From contig CM060842.1 in assembly GCA_030762175.1 (NCBI GenBank), forward strand, positions 67,957,001 to 68,021,000: a stretch of 64,000 nucleotides of DNA, in the 5' to 3' direction. Source of the DNA: Metallyticus violacea (taxonomy: Eukaryota; Arthropoda; Insecta; Mantodea; Metallyticidae). Below the pieces are notes generated by a model. That model ran no database searches. It was given only the letters and a program-made list of their open reading frames with translations, and had not been told where the DNA came from. Of this stretch, positions 23,409 through 34,140 are shown in pieces (within the stretch, counting starts at the first letter, position 1; the number at the start of each line of letters is the position of its first letter). The translations under genes were made by a program, and so were the position numbers.

Positions 23409-24597
23409 CGAGAGTAATTTATTAAGAAACTTGGTTTGATATTAAAAATCACAAGTTTAATCTTGTTTAACTTTATTTTTCGACAAAGTCCTCTCGAAGT
23501 TCAAAGCACTTTCTTCAACTTTTCTCTAGGTTCGTTATTTTCTCATGGAAATTTATTTCTTTAGGACCCTCGAAATACACCTATTACCTCCTGTATGACC
23601 TCTTCATTTGACTTGAATTTATGTACAGCCAGAATGGTTTTGAGTTTCAGGGAAAGATAATCCGAAGGAGTGAGAATAGGTGAATAGCTTGGATGCGGAA
23701 GCATTTCAAATAGTAGCACAGTCAATTTGTCCGAGTGATGCTGCTTGAATGCATTGGCGCATTGTCATGATGAAACAGCATGTTATTTTTGGCCGTTCCC
23801 GGAATTTTTTCCGCTATCACTGTCTCCACTTTCTACAAATGCGGTGCGCAATATTCTTCAATAATGCGCAATATTCTTCAGTAATGATTTTATTTTCTCC
23901 AAGTAGCAATCAAGATAAATACTTTTGCGTTCCAAAAACTAAAGCCATCACCTTTCCAGCGGATGGAATGCATTTCGACTTTATCGGGGTGGGTTTTCCT
24001 TGTGCGATCTACAGTTTATACTGCTATTTCGTTCCCGGTGCATAGTAATGAATCCATGCTTCGCCCATATTAACAAAGATCTTTTGGACTCTTCTTAGCA
24101 TTTTCAAACAGTGGATCGATTTTGCATGAAGTTTTTATCAGTATGCAAAATAAAATGGAACACATTCGGTTGCGATGCTTCTGCCTCTGCTAACTTGCAC
24201 ACTTTCACTCGTCTGTCAGCCAAAACAATATCATGAGCTTTATCCATGATTACTGGTCTTACGCCGATTTTGGAGCTCCAGGACATGGTTCTTCTTTGAT
24301 GCTTGCTCTACTAAGCTTGAACTACCTAAACTGGAACACTTTCTTAGGAAAGGCATGCATCACTCAATGTAGACAAAATCCTCTTGTGAATTGCTGAAAA
24401 AGAATTAAATCACACTACGAATTTAAATCTTATAGCTTTTTCACCTTTACTTTACTCGAAACGCTTGTGTCCAAACAACTGCCAAACAATGCATTATATT
24501 GTAACCATAGAATAGTGACACATAGAAAGCAAACTTTGTAACACATGTTGTTGTCCTCTATTAGATGCGAACCTAGTTACTTCTCAAATCATCCTCG
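23409..24597 (-). mobile_element. mariner transposon on the minus strand, inactive
   Basis: The inverted ends are CGAGAGTAATTTATTAAGAA at 23409 and, on the minus strand from 24597, CGAGGATGATTTGAGAAGTA, each next to TA (23407-23408 and 24598-24599). The 1189-bp length is close to a complete mariner. It contains a frame-broken transposase in the minus direction. It is a different mariner lineage from the one at 10785, judging by its ends and by protein blocks such as the HDIVLADRRVKV region. Confidence 0.9.
23555..24420 (-). pseudogene. mariner transposase remnant (D34D type)
   Basis: From 5' to 3' on the minus strand there is a readable N-terminal linker region. It contains KAHDIVLADRRVKVCKLAEA (about 24190-24250), then FITMHR-like sequence at the first catalytic block, SAGKVMAL/VFWNAKV (about 23915-23965), FHHDNAPMHSS (about 23744-23776) and TPSDYLSL (about 23650-23675). 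The Asp codons of HHDNA (23764-23766) and PSDY (23660-23662) are about 34 codons apart with one indel between them, the spacing that defines mariner. Stops and shifts occur throughout. A 20-bp tandem duplication (TGCGCAATATTCTTCA... twice) at about 23849-23888 interrupts the reading frame. Confidence 0.9.
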
Positions 24598-24689
24598 TAG
24601 AACTGAGCGTGACGCTGTGTTTCTGATATCGAGTTAAACTATTTGACATTATCATTACTTTTTTCTATAAAATTTATACAACTGGTATC

Positions 24690-25140
24690 CCTTGTTCACC
24701 TCCATAATGAACATTTTTGTTACCTCATTTACCCTTATCATTTATTCTACATGTTCATTTCAAAATATTGTATTTAACTCTGTTGTTCTACCAGCATGTT
24801 AGGACTGTATATGCTATGTACCATTAACATTTTTCTTCATTTTCTCTGTCATATTTTTTGTTTCCCCGTCTCTTTTGTTCAGTCATCTCAGAAAACTCAT
24901 TTCAGTAACTAATAACTTGTCTGTGTTTCCTTGTTTGGGTTCTAGACTTGTGCTCCTTACAAAACTACACTCTGGGCGATAATTATTTCTGGAAAGCACA
25001 CCTCTAGAAAAACACAAAGTACTTTTATATCTTCAATCCACTCTGTTTACTTCCAAGTCTGCATACCATATATATTATAGTTTTATTGTTTTAGTTCTCA
25101 TATTTCACAAGATCTAATTTTATGCTCTTTAGGTTCGTCA
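24690..25140 (-). pseudogene. LINE reverse-transcriptase C-terminal remnant
   Basis: Minus-strand frames include a YGMQTWK-like piece (about 25055-25080), which would match the YGSETW block of many insect non-LTR retrotransposons. KLLVTEMSFLR follows (about 24890-24925), resembling the conserved EMxFLR segment some way downstream. The spacing is plausible, but frames are broken and the sequence is strongly decayed, so the assignment is tentative. Confidence 0.4.
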
Positions 25141-25465
25141 CCCTGTCAATCTATATAATTGTTGGTAATCGTGAAGTGCTAATCTAATTTTTGTATGTTT
25201 CGTAACCGCACGTTCTAATTCTGTTTATCCTATGCTTCGCTTTGAGGATATGGGCAAGCCATGGCATAAAGATTTAGACCTTGTCTGCGAGTATTCCCTA
25301 GTTTTGTTATTTCTATTTATTATTTGAGAGCTATGGGGACATAATTACTTTTATTTAAATTAAACTGTTACGTTATTATCTTATTAGATATTCTATTTTA
25401 TACCATATTTTTGTATATTTATTTTTATAATATCATAATTTTGGATCAATGTATGTAATTCATTC

Positions 25466-25735
25466 TACCGCAGTGGTCTAGTGGTAGTACTGGTGCTTCC
25501 TATGCGGTGGGTCCGGATCCGATTTCCACTTAGCTCAGTTTCCTAATTGAGGGTTTTTCAAGATGTTTCCCTCTTATGGAGAATGCTTGGTAGACTTAGG
25601 CCTAAAAGACGTCTGAGCTCATCCGACCGAATTATCATCTCATTCCTCCGGCAGCTTTTTTGAGATATCATGGCCGCGCCTTCCATGCTTCCTAACCTCA
25701 GAAGTCGGAAGTTAGTGATCAAAAAATATTTGATT
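25466..25735 (+). mobile_element. tRNA-derived SINE, family C
   Basis: The head GCAGTGGTCTAGTGGTAGTA has a clear Pol III A box (TGGTCTAGTGGTAG), followed at normal distance by GGGTCCGGATCCGATT as B box. The body includes CTTAGCTCAGTTTCCTAATT, AGACTTAGGCCTAAAAGACG and a 3' part ending near TAGTGATCAAAAAATA. The body differs from families A and B, and only one copy is in the window, so its 3' limit is approximate. Confidence 0.7.
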
Positions 25736-25795
25736 AATCGGAAGAAAACTTATTCTTTGCGGCTACCCTCTCGCCAATCTGTAGGATTTTTAATA

Positions 25796-26061
25796 GTGTT
25801 TAACGCCCGTCTTCACTACTAAGGCGCCACAGGCGATGGACATTGATGATACATGAGATGAAATGATAAAATGGGAAATGATTTAGGAAGGAAACGTTCC
25901 AAGTCTACGCTTAGGGTATCTCCCCGACATTTGCCATTTATGAGGACTGAGGAAAACCTGGAAAAAACCTCAATCAGGGAGAACGATCCTGGCGGGATTC
26001 GAACCCCAGACCTCTCGCTTAAGAGTCCGCACCTTAACGACCTCGGCCACCCATGGCGGTG
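25796..26061 (-). mobile_element. SINE family B copy 5, full length
   Basis: Minus-strand copy. The head reads CACCGCCATGGGTGGCCGAG and GTTAAGGTGCGGACTCTTAA, the B box GGGTTCGAATCC, and the body runs to ACGGGCGTTAAACACT. It lies about 60 bp beyond SINE C. Confidence 0.93.
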
Positions 26062-26620
26062 CCAATGTTGGGGAGTATTTTACTCGATAATTATTACCAA
26101 AATCATTTTTATATGGTAGGTAGCTGGTCTAACGCAATATTCAAATTTGAAAGTTCAAAACAAGAGCACAACAAAAGTTTCTCATTTACAAATGTATGTA
26201 TGCGCATATATATATGGAAGCAGGAATATTATGTATAATTTTGAATTTTCTACCATAATCCTTCTCAATTTGATCACACAAGAGCAAGCAATATATGTAA
26301 ATATTTAAGAAAAATATTCAACATTTTATACTGCTAACCCAGAGGCTTTAATTAATTTAACTTAATATTTTTCTAAATATGCTTTGAAGGTTAGAAATAT
26401 TATTATAAATAGCAATCTTTCACTTAAATAGCAAAATATCATGGGTACTAACCAAATAGCATTGTTATATACTTTGGAAGAAATGTGTTGTACTGAAATG
26501 AAATGTTTAATTGCACAAATGGATGCTAACGAGTTGCGTGCAGCTAAATAGATAATATCGTTGTATAAAATTTGAGATAACAGTTAAAAACTTGTATAAT
26601 AATTAGAATCTTTACGGTGT
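26062..26620. other. AT-rich noncoding DNA
   Basis: Nothing is recognised. Confidence 0.55.
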
Positions 26621-26624
26621 TCGT

Positions 26625-27260
26625 GCATTTGGCTTTGACCTGTAATACAGCGGACAGGAAAGTGAGTTGTGTGTTCTTCCACAGCTTCTTCTTGTCGGCC
26701 TTTGCTTGGCTATATGGCTTTTCGTACATGCCTCATGTTCGCTCCTTTTTTCACATTCCGACCGCCGCTGGTCTTTTTTGTTGCAGTGCTCTCACTCCAC
26801 CGCCCCCTGTTCATTTTAAATCCGTCCGTGAATGGAACCTAAAAGTGTAAGCTGTAAAGCAGAGGTACTTTGCATAATAACACACCAAGTGACCAGAGAA
26901 GGCCATGGAGCGGAGCAAATGTCTGTATCTCTCGCTCTTCTCTTTTTGCAATTTTTTCCTCCCGGCTGCGGGAGGAGGTCTCTGAGAGACAGCAAACGAA
27001 AGTTTTAGGCAGTTTTATGGGGAGACAGGATTACGCTAAAAAGGGTTTCCCCTCAAACGCCCTCAACTCTGGTTCTTTCTTCCTCACCCTTCCAGACCTT
27101 TACTTCCTCTCTTGGCTATGTGAGAGAAAAAACGAGCAAAATAAAAACGTAGAAGGGGAAAAGCAAACAGCAACAGTTACATGTGCAAAGAATCAGTGAC
27201 GCCTGCTTTGGTTAGTGCGAAATAGTTCCAAGGCTTGCGAAAATGAAATATGACAACGAG
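26625..27260. other. GC-richer block of unknown nature
   Basis: This roughly 640-bp block is clearly less AT-rich than both flanks. It contains a short GC hairpin (CCTCCCGGCTGCGGGAGG, about 26959-26976). Plus-strand frames of 77 and 109 codons (26617-26850, 26870-27199) overlap it, but their proteins contain no motif I recognise and are probably chance in a compositionally open stretch. It could be a promoter-like or exon-bearing island, or an unrecognised old repeat. Confidence 0.35.
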
Positions 27261-27785
27261 AGAGTGATAACAAGGGAACTTTTCCTCGATCTACTCACTG
27301 ATTCACCTGAATTAACGCAGTATGTTAATATAACTTTTGGCATACATGTATTTTAAAATAACAGCATATCTTTTGCGTTCAATAATTCCAATCTTAGTAG
27401 AACACAACATGGCTGAACTGTATTTGGGTAAAAAGGTTATTGTAAAGTATACATTTTTGTTTTGATTGTGATATAACAAATGTTAATATAAACAACATAT
27501 TGCTTGGGGAAGGAGGTCGAATTTTTACTAAGATTTGAAATTAGGATCAGATACGGCTGGGACACAAGCCATGGTTTTTGAAGAAGTTCAAAGGTTGCAT
27601 GGTGGTGATCTTAACTGGCTCTAAGATCATGTGATTTAGTGCGCTGTATTACTGTATACAGATAGAAGAGGGCACTATAAACTTTCTCCCGGATTCATTT
27701 TTGACTTCAGAGGCTGGCATGTTGGGACTTAATTGTAAATAGACAAGAAGGCTACACTTGGGCATTTTCTTAATTTTTTTAAGCA
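27261..27785. other. noncoding DNA
   Basis: Nothing is recognised. Confidence 0.5.
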
Positions 27786-28059
27786 TTGTTTAACGCCTGT
27801 TTTTACTACTGAGGGCACCACAAGAGGTGGACACTGATGATACATGAGATGAAATAATAAACTGGGAAAGCATTTTATTTATAAAGGAAGGAAACCTTCC
27901 AGGCCTAGGTTTAGGGTATCTCCCGCATTTGCCATTTATGAGCACTGTAGAAAACCTGGAAAAAAAACCTTAGTCAGGAAGGACGGTTCTGGCGGGAAAC
28001 GAATCCCAGACCTTCCGCTCAGGAGTAGGCGCCTTAATGATTCCGGCCACCCGTGATGC
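27786..28059 (-). mobile_element. SINE family B copy 6
   Basis: Minus-strand copy. The head is worn (CACGGGTGGCCGGAATCATT, AAGGCGCCTACTCC) and the B box reads GGATTCGTTTCCC. The body is intact through AAACAGGCGTTAAACAATG. Confidence 0.9.
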
Positions 28060-28859
28060 TATTTTTAGGGACAAGATCTTTCTCTAAACATTGTGCATAA
28101 ATAATGCGAAAAGTTGATATGAATAATTGTATGCATGTCTGTTTCATGAGTGTATGCTTGAGTGTAGTTTTGTTAATGTTGTTTTCTTTTGTTGGAATTA
28201 CTTTCAGAGATGAAGTATTTACCAGAGCATGCGACCCATGCGACTGTGAAGTGCAATACGTGCATTCCTAGTTTAACTGTAATAATAAACACTGCTGCTT
28301 CTTATGGCTTTATGTCAAGCAGCCAGAAACAGTGAATGACCTAAGGAACTATGTCATGCGTATTATTAGGTGAAATTGAGCCTGGTTTATGTTTGTGTGC
28401 CATTGAAAACTGGAAGACCCATGTATGCGGAACCCAACAAAGCCGTAACTGACTTTCTCTTCCATGCGTAATTATAACATTAAGTGTGCTTAGAAATAAT
28501 AATGATAATAACTAATAAAACAAATCTGTTTCGTTTATACAATTTGTTTCATTTTAAAAGTGTAACATTATTTATAAGCGGGATGGAGATCATACAGTGC
28601 CCCAAGAGAATGATGCCTAGTCCAGACGTTGTGAAACAGTTGCTGTTTAGAATGAGCAATACAAGCAACACTTAGCTATTTGTAAGCGTTATAGAGTCAA
28701 CATTTTTGTATTTGTTACCGAAATGTGCTCATGTAGCTATGGCACTCTTACACACGAGTAGTGGTAATGTAATTCTCTTTCAGGAATGATGCGTCAGCTT
28801 CCCACTCTCTGATCCGTGCCAGACTGCCGTGTTCTGGTTACCACTCAGACGCCTCTCTT
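28060..28859. other. noncoding DNA
   Basis: No family is recognised. TTCTCTTTCAG at about 28775-28785 resembles a 3' splice site before a short open frame, but that frame runs into the repeat at 28860 and is not called. Confidence 0.45.
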
Positions 28860-29250
28860 CCTGTTCTAACTAACCGACAGGCCCGGACTCCAATTTAAAA
28901 GTTTAAATTGCATTATCACCATTTCTTTTCTCCAAACGCAATCATGATACTTCTTAAATTGAGGCTGATTACAAATAGAAATTTGATAACTCAAATGTTA
29001 AATCATTGCTTTAACGTTTCGCACGTCACAGATTAAGAAGAATAAAGGAAAGCTTTTTATGAGATTGCTAAATCAGTTCCTGTTCTCTAGGTCTCGGAAA
29101 CAAGGTTTATCTCACGCTGAAAAGTTTGGAGATTTATTGTCCGACAGCATTCTTATTTGGAACAGAAGACAGTACTCGAGTCTTCGGTAACATGTGTCGA
29201 TACCCTTACCATTAAGCTACTGTGTTCTAGGCGCCTGCAATCGGGAACTA
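28860..29250. repeat. diverged dispersed repeat, copy 1
   Basis: It shares ordered blocks with 33880-34140: AAATTGCATTATCACCATTT against AAATTGCACTAGTACCATCT, AAACGCAATCA plus a CTTCTT-like block, and AATCAGTTCCTGTTCTC against AATCAGTTGCTGTTTTC. At its right edge a minus-strand tRNA-like stretch (ACAGTAGCTTAATGGTAAGG near 29200-29222, GACTCGAGTACTGTC near 29173-29187) suggests an old SINE lying in reverse. Boundaries are approximate. Confidence 0.5.
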
Positions 29251-30453
29251 CTTCTATTTCGGCCAATCCATAAGAAATTGGACACTAAGGTATTTTACAG
29301 ATTAATATTACCTTGAAAAATATATAAAATATTAATATATATGTGAAAGTAGTTTTTCTTTCTACTTTAATGATTACATTATCACATATTTACAAAAATT
29401 AACTAATTTGGAAGAACGTAAACCCATAAAGACTAAAATATTTGTATGATATAGTCAAGAGAACATGTTCTATAAATATTTATGTGCAATATTTAATGAA
29501 GGGATACAAAAAAAATTCATATCTTACTATATTATGCACGAAAAAGGGCAAAAACAAAATATTGCCTGCTTGCTCTCTCCGTGTAAGGGGAAAAATATAA
29601 CAATTATTCTGATGTTTCATAAAGAATATCTCCATAACATTTTTTTAAAACTCTATTTCCAGCACATGCATCTTGCTAGTTGGGGCCATCCACGCAATAC
29701 TTTGAATCGAGAGCGCTGCCTATGTGATAAGTGATGAACTCTTAAATTATAAGGACTCCACTTCTAGGTATGGCATTATTTTATATGTACTTGCTTTCCT
29801 TGGATTACAAATCAGATTTTTTTTAATAATTGTGATATTTTTATTTGCAGTTATGGTTCAAATGTGGACAAAAATATTTTGATATAATCTTTTAAAGTAA
29901 TGACCGACTGTATTGCAAAACTTATGTTCGGCAAGATATGAGATTTAAAATTAACTATAGTTCAGATTTCTATTTTAAGGGTTTAGAGAGTAATATATAT
30001 ATAAGTCTAGCAAAGTTTTGTATAAAAAACTATCAAAGCTAGGGATGGCATCTTTCACAAAATTTTCTCTTTATAAAAATATATTGAAATTAAAAAAAAA
30101 ATATGGAATCAATTTTATGATGCACGGCACAAAGGACAAGTAAAAATACAACTTTTCAGAAGAAGCAACATTTTAATTAATTGTTTTAATGAAATTATGA
30201 CAACTTAAGTCCTTTATATTAAACAGGTGGTGACTTTAATGTTGTTAAGACTTCGAAATCACAGTAACAGAAAGAACAGAAATATAAAATGCTTTAGGTA
30301 TGTGAATAATCAACCATTTTATTTCTGAATGGTTCTGGGAAATTAATAAAATAGAATATATTAAATACAAAGAATCAAGTTCAATATATAAGTAACATAT
30401 GAATATTAATTCAAGACGAAGAAGAATATTTTCTTCATTAATGCAACAGTATA
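29251..30453. other. very AT-rich noncoding DNA
   Basis: Nothing is recognised. Frames at 29465-29734 and 30245-30469 have the composition of AT-rich noise. Confidence 0.55.
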
Positions 30454-30570
30454 CAGGATGTAAAAACAAGGCATGTCAACCTTTGGGGAAGCATCATGTG
30501 CATATACAGAGTGCAAATATGATATATGAACATGGATCCGGAAATGCTTTACTTCCTTGTAATAGCCCTT
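30454..30570 (+). repeat. left terminal inverted repeat of the DDE_3-type element
   Basis: It runs from CAGGATGTAAAA to the inner block AATAGCCC and matches 31121-31238 inverted, with scattered differences. Confidence 0.75.
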
Positions 30571-30850
30571 TGTCCACAACTACTTACTCGGAGTAATAGG
30601 TAAGCTAGCATGTCAGCATAGCTATCCTGAGACAATAACAATAAAGGAACATTTGCTTAATGAGTACAGTAGATAAACATTCGCTGGGGTGGGGATGTTG
30701 TAACTACTCTTAGTTCCTAGATTCTCGTTGTTGTAGTCGTTTCGTACAAGGTGGTCCGCTTGCTATGTTACTCACTTCATTGCTTGACGTAGCACGGAGC
30801 ACGTAGTGTTAGTTCTGTGTGTTTACGGACCTCGTTCCAGGTACACTAAA

Positions 30851-31060
30851 ATGAGGTATTCAAATGCTGAGTTGGTAGAGGCTCAAATGATCTATGAATT
30901 AGTTGAAGGTGTAGAGAGGGTTTTTATGTTCGTATTATGCAAGGCTACCAAACAATACGAGACACTCCAGGGATATATATCGGCGCATCAGGGAATTCAT
31001 GCGACGGCGGGTTAATGGATGTATCCATGTTAATGGATGATATTTTGAATATTTCATATA
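30851..31060 (+). pseudogene. deleted transposase: DUF4817 start fused to C-terminal end
   Basis: The frame begins MRYSNAELVEAQMIYELVEG, the typical first residues of insect proteins with a DUF4817 helix-turn-helix domain. Within about 20 codons it switches to sequence belonging to the far C-terminus of the same proteins: RIMQGYQTIRDTPGIY, then after a frameshift RIREFMRRRVNGCIHVNG and YFEYF just before a stop. The entire DDE catalytic core is missing, so it cannot be active. Known intact relatives pair DUF4817 with a DDE_3 nuclease of about 300 residues. Confidence 0.75.
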
Positions 31061-31120
31061 ATTTTGTTTCCCACAGTTCTGGTTTTTAATATTCTGTTAT
31101 GTGGTACAGGTGTAGAAAAA

Positions 31121-31238
31121 GGGCTCTAACAAGGAAATAAAGCAATTCCAGGCTCATATTCATATTATATATTTTATCCTATATATGTGAGGAATGTTTA
31201 CTCAAAGTTTTGATACCCCATGTTTGAACATGTTACCG
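31121..31238 (-). repeat. right terminal inverted repeat of the DDE_3-type element
   Basis: Inverted partner of 30454-30570. The outermost bases (ATGTTACCG before TA) are the most diverged, so the exact tip is uncertain by a few bases. Confidence 0.7.
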
Positions 31239-31240
31239 TA

Positions 31241-32039
31241 TAACGTTTCATAGTTTGTTATTCACTGGAGTTCATCAGGTACACTGACCTCTAACTTTGG
31301 ACTAGTGCACTCTGTACTGTCTTTAAACTTAGGTTACATGAGATACCTCCACGTCTATTCTTCTAAAACCTGAAGTTTTTTTTCAGCAGGCTGCAAAATC
31401 AAAGAAATCACCCATTATCATCTCTTTCAAAGTCATTTGTTATTCCTATCCTGTTGATCTATCTGATATGTCATTGAGTGATTGATGGAAGTTCTAACAT
31501 TTCTCTTTCTTCTTCTCAATTGGAACGTGATCTAATCAAACTCAATATCTATATGTCCCGGAATTAAAAAAAAAGATTTATTGAAGAGAAATGAAGGAAA
31601 TAAATCATGGCATAGAAACACTGCCGAAGCATTTGAACAGAATATAACGTCGCAAAATGTCGCAAAATACTTAAAGGGTTGTATAAACATGAAGTGATTT
31701 CACTAGCACATCTGCTTGCTACAGCTTTTTGTCACATGCAAGTTGTCGAGTTTTCTGTTTCCGTATTGTGCACAGTTAAATCCAATGTCCACAGTTGGCA
31801 TTTATAAAATGCAACAAAGGAACTGACAAATAATGTTTTCAGACATTGTTGCTGATCAAAAAGTGGAAGTATTTGTTTGTTAGTGTTTAGATGCACAATT
31901 ATTTATTCTTTTCGACTCGTGTGCTCCTGCATCAATTTCTTGGCGTATTTTTCAATGCTTTTTTTACTTAGCATTTTCTTGTTACATTTAAAGTTTTTCT
32001 TTCCACTTTCCGTCCCATTACTTTTTTTTTTTTTGAACG
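31241..32039. other. AT-rich noncoding DNA
   Basis: Nothing is recognised. A T-run at 32022-32035 directly precedes the SINE B copy, as its tail in reverse. Confidence 0.55.
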
Positions 32040-32298
32040 TGTTTAACGCCCGTTTTTACTACTGAGGTACCCCACGCGATGTACACTGGTGATACATAAA
32101 ATGAAATGATAAATTGAGAAAGGATTTATTTGAAGTAAGGAAACGTTCACTAAGTTTAGGGCACCTACTCGTCATCTGCCACTTACGATAACTGAGAAAA
32201 ACCTGGAAAAAACCTGTTAGGGAGGACGGTTCTGGTGAGAATCGAATCCCAGTCTCCCGCTCATGAGTCCGCGCCTTAACGACCTCGGCCACCCTTAG
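32040..32298 (-). mobile_element. SINE family B copy 7
   Basis: Minus-strand copy. The head reads CTAAGGGTGGCCGAGGTCGT and AAGGCGCGGACTCATGAGCG, the B box GGGATTCGATTCTC, and the body runs to ACGGGCGTTAAACACG. A T-run on its 3' side on the plus strand is consistent with an A-rich tail. Confidence 0.92.
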
Positions 32299-33540
32299 CG
32301 AGTCTCATTAAGTGTATAAGATGTGATATAAGTATCAACTTGTTTCTTTAAATTATATATTGGTATTGTGAAACTCTTCCTCTTGAATTAATCTCGAACA
32401 GGAGTCCGCATATTTTCACAATAAAGATCACGCACAATTCGAAGATATAGATGAGAAGGAAGACTTTTTATTAAATATTAGTCTATAGTGACTTTCATAA
32501 GACGGGAAAGATTTAATATAATTTCTTATAGTTTCAAGTTATTCTTCAATCTTCTTTTTAACTAAGAGAAATAAAACTTCACACGGTGTATAAAATTTCT
32601 CTGTTAGCAATAAAGGTAATAACATAGCAACAATGATTTAAGTCTTTCGAACTGAAATACAAGTAGCAACATTCCAGGTCCACAGATATTAAGTTGACTA
32701 GAGCCCTATACCATTCTTGAAATTTAAAATCCAACTTAAGTCTTTTGATCCATATAGACGATTCCACGTGAAAATAGGACAATTCGAACCATTTTTTGTG
32801 CGCAGAATAAGAATTTTTTAAACATGAATCTACTTGAAAAACGTGTTCTTTAAGATGATATAAAGACCTTAAGGATTTATGTTGTTATATAGTGTAATAT
32901 TAAACAAACGATTATGAAAATGAACAAGCATAAACAGTAATCTTTCTTTCATCATAGTTTTGTTACTTACGAGAATGCATTATGGAAACACACTAACTTA
33001 GTGTTAACACACGCATCTGATATATTAGGCTGCTGGAACCAACAGCACAACGATGTTTAACTGGCAATTCTAACACTAGCACTAGGCAACTGCATATAAT
33101 TTGTAACCTTGGACGTAATTTCCCTACGCGCTCGTAACGAGTATTTTAAACAGCGATAATGTGGGTTATTCATGTGTGCCAACCCAAGTCACGATCTCGA
33201 TTCAGTGAGCTACGAATATTATACCAGCACTGACCCATGATAAGAGGAAATTAAACGGTCATTTGTTTTGCTCCAATCTTGCTGTTCGTTTTGTCTATGC
33301 ATGGGCGCAATTCTGGCCCTAGTGTATCTATTTAGCAAATTTCCCAGTTTGCATATTAGCCTACTTAAAGTTGTTTTAAAGAGGAAGAAGCATTATCACC
33401 AGGGATAGTGAAACAAAACATAACCTAATGCCTATCAAATCATTCACACTTAACATGGGTATTCTGTGATATTGGTCAAAGGATAAAATCAAAATGTAGA
33501 AAAATTGCAGCCGTTACTACTTTACTTTAGCACTAATAAC
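32299..33540. other. AT-rich noncoding DNA
   Basis: Nothing is recognised. Confidence 0.55.
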
Positions 33541-33555
33541 GATATCGCCTCGCTG

Positions 33556-33700
33556 ATCTGGGGGGTGGCTTAGCTAACGGCTGAGAGAAAGTCCTGGATT
33601 CGAATCTTGGTATCCGTTTGAAACTTTTTGGAGCTAGGAAGATTTGGAACGAAATTCACATAGTCTCATAAGGATAACTGAGGGATTGGCTGATAGAGAG
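33556..33700 (+). repeat. tRNA-like stretch, possible SINE head
   Basis: GGTGGCTTAGCTAACGGCTG resembles an A box region, and TCCTGGATTCGAATCTTGG about 20 bp later is an acceptable B box. No gene-quality tRNA cloverleaf is evident. It may be the head of an old SINE; the body is not recognised. Confidence 0.35.
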
Positions 33701-33879
33701 ATAGCGCACTTTTATTTTAAATATAAACCCACAAAATATATAAAGATAACTGACACCTATCTCCACGTTTACAAACCATCACAGCAAAGTGAAGATCACA
33801 TACACTCGGAACGATAACCATTTACAATACATGCCGGAGCTCTAATACTCCTTCAGACTAGTTTCATCATTCATTTCTT

Positions 33880-34140
33880 TTTTTCCATTTCTCGATCAAC
33901 TCGGAGACAAATTTAAAGATAGAAATTGCACTAGTACCATCTTATCTTTCCCAAAACGCAATCAAGGTGCTTCCTTAGAAAACAGATGGTTTCACAGGTT
34001 GGTTAAATAAATAATCACGTAGGCGCGGTTTATTTCAGAAAATGCTGAATCAGTTGCTGTTTTCATGATCGTGTTTGATCAATAGTATGCTTCAGTAGTG
34101 AAAGAATTATTCTGTTCCAGGTAAAGATGGTACTGCACGG
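33880..34140. repeat. diverged dispersed repeat, copy 2
   Basis: Partner of 28860-29250 with the same block order and orientation. Shared blocks include the AAATTGCA region, AAACGCAATCA, AATCAGTTGCTGTT and a TATTCTGTTCCAGG/ATTTGGAACAG-like block. The tRNA-like right edge of copy 1 is not preserved here. Confidence 0.5.

Larger units (their letters stand above)
30454..31238 (+). mobile_element. internally deleted DUF4817/DDE_3-type transposon
   Basis: The left end CAGGATGTAAAAACAAGGCA begins at 30454 next to TA. The inner part of the left arm (GATCCGGAAATGCTTTAC, CTTGTAATAGCCC) is found inverted near 31121-31165 as GGGCTCTAACAAGGAAATAA and GCAATTCCAGGCTCATATTC. The right arm continues to about 31238, followed by TA. 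The arms are thus about 118 bp. Between them lies a short transposase remnant joining the protein's beginning to its end. At about 785 bp it looks like a MITE-like deletion derivative of a larger element. Confidence 0.78.

Noticed and set aside
28783..28900. Terminal exon after TTCTCTTTCAG
   Set aside because: The open frame is short and runs into the diverged dispersed repeat; no family is recognised.
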